Below are positions 30,783-31,213 of a stretch of DNA of 31,213 nucleotides, piece by piece. This DNA is from CAYFHQ01 sp964342805. GTDB lineage: Bacteria; Bacillota; Clostridia; Peptostreptococcales; Acidaminobacteraceae. Location of the stretch: the NCBI GenBank assembly GCA_964342805.1, contig CAYFHQ010000036.1:1-31213 (forward strand), in the 5' to 3' direction. Positions within the stretch are counted from its first letter, which is position 1. Each line of letters starts with the position of its first letter. A model generated the notes under the pieces. That model worked only from the letters and a program-made list of their open reading frames with translations, made no database searches and had not been told where the DNA came from. Position numbers and translations under genes: made by a program.

Positions 30783-31213
30783 TTATAGTTTTTCACCCTT
30801 AACCGCCATCAAATGCCCATGGATCTGGTCTGCAATGACTGGATTCCCCGCAACAATGGCCACCTCACGGTCTTCATTCCAAGCTAGGACCACACCACCG
30901 GCTTCCTCAACCAGGAGGGTTCCCGCTGCCACGTCCCAAAGGCCTAGACACATTTCCCAGTAGCCGTCCATGACCCCAGCAGCCACATTGGCCAGGTCAT
31001 AGGCAGCCGCCCCCAGGCGACGTAGGCCACGGACCTTGGGGACCATAGCTTCAAACTCCCGGCTATTGTTGTCTGCAGTCTTGGCCCGGTCGTAAGGGAA
31101 ACCTGAGGCAAGAACACATTGATTCAGTTCACTTTTTGTTCCTACGGATATGGCCCGACCATCTAAGGTAGCTCCCTGGCCTTTTACGGCAACAAACATT
31201 TGATCTGTTACAG
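30783..31213 (-). CDS. Inositol monophosphatase family protein (5' part outside the window)
   Basis: The visible 143 codons are the C-terminal half of an inositol-monophosphatase-like enzyme. The frame runs open through 31211 (VTDQMFVAVKGQGATLDGR), matching the middle of family members, so the start lies beyond the window edge; the internal ATG at 31199 is not a start. Later motifs are ASGFPYDR, RRLGAAAYDLANVAAG and WDVAAGTLLVEEAGG, which contains the second metal-binding signature with its aspartate. Substrates in the family include inositol phosphates, fructose bisphosphate and nucleotide phosphates; the exact one is unknown. Confidence 0.9.
   Translation of the reverse strand, partial: VTDQMFVAVKGQGATLDGRAISVGTKSELNQCVLASGFPYDRAKTADNNSREFEAMVPKVRGLRRLGAAAYDLANVAAGVMDGYWEMCLGLWDVAAGTLLVEEAGGVVLAWNEDREVAIVAGNPVIADQIHGHLMAVKGEKL

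Noticed and set aside
30758..30787. TTGACA on the plus strand with T-rich DNA 17-18 bases later
   Set aside because: The -10 match is poor (TTTATA) and it would only make an antisense transcript into the inositol-monophosphatase gene.

Overview
The window reads as chromosomal DNA from a low-to-mid G+C Gram-positive anaerobe, probably a clostridial Firmicute. The evidence is strong AGGAGG-type ribosome binding sites, sigma-A-like promoters, a Bacillus-type LexA box in front of dinB, many hairpin-plus-U-run terminators, and gene families common in Clostridia (NusG_II, DUF5698/DUF2179, methenyl-THF cyclohydrolase, TIGR01212 radical SAM). The genus assignment is inference. No insertion sequence, phage, CRISPR array, tRNA or rRNA was found; the order looks like ordinary core genome with a few unusual proteins and RNAs.

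Layout. 1-530: the first codons of a leftward gene with its promoter, and a small rightward membrane protein. 529-3670: a YihY-type membrane protein and an hflK-hflC pair. 3707-9513: an eight-gene leftward operon pabA-pabB-pabC-folE-folP-folB-folK-aroF, nearly all overlapping, joining DAHP synthase to the chorismate-to-pABA and GTP-to-pterin branches of folate synthesis. 9647-11579: a TIM-barrel protein and an SOS-controlled dinB, convergent. 11672-14663: a leftward operon of an OmpR-type regulator, its kinase, a NusG_II protein and a DUF5698/DUF2179 membrane protein. 14766-17273: a CoA-type Nudix hydrolase, a hairpin-rich candidate RNA on the minus strand, a small membrane protein and a HAD-IB phosphatase. 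17306-22813: a remnant of an XRE-type regulator, a membrane PilZ protein, a lytic transglycosylase, adenosine deaminase and an unusual chemoreceptor. 22833-25608: a CofE-like ligase, a DUF523-DUF1722 protein and a radical SAM protein. 25713-31213: a CheY-like regulator behind a c-di-GMP-I riboswitch, guanine deaminase, a hybrid histidine kinase, a methenyl-THF cyclohydrolase-type protein and a truncated inositol-monophosphatase gene.

Themes. One-carbon and folate metabolism appears twice (fol/pab operon, fchA-like gene) and purine deamination twice (adenosine and guanine deaminase). Signalling to motility or the cell surface recurs: c-di-GMP riboswitch with CheY, an intact PilZ domain, a chemoreceptor and two histidine kinases. 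The two items most worth following are the candidate structured RNA at about 15490-15822 (minus strand), whose 16-position long-range helix uses G-U pairs that exist only in the minus-strand transcript, and the c-di-GMP riboswitch/terminator unit at 26096-26236 in front of a single-domain response regulator.
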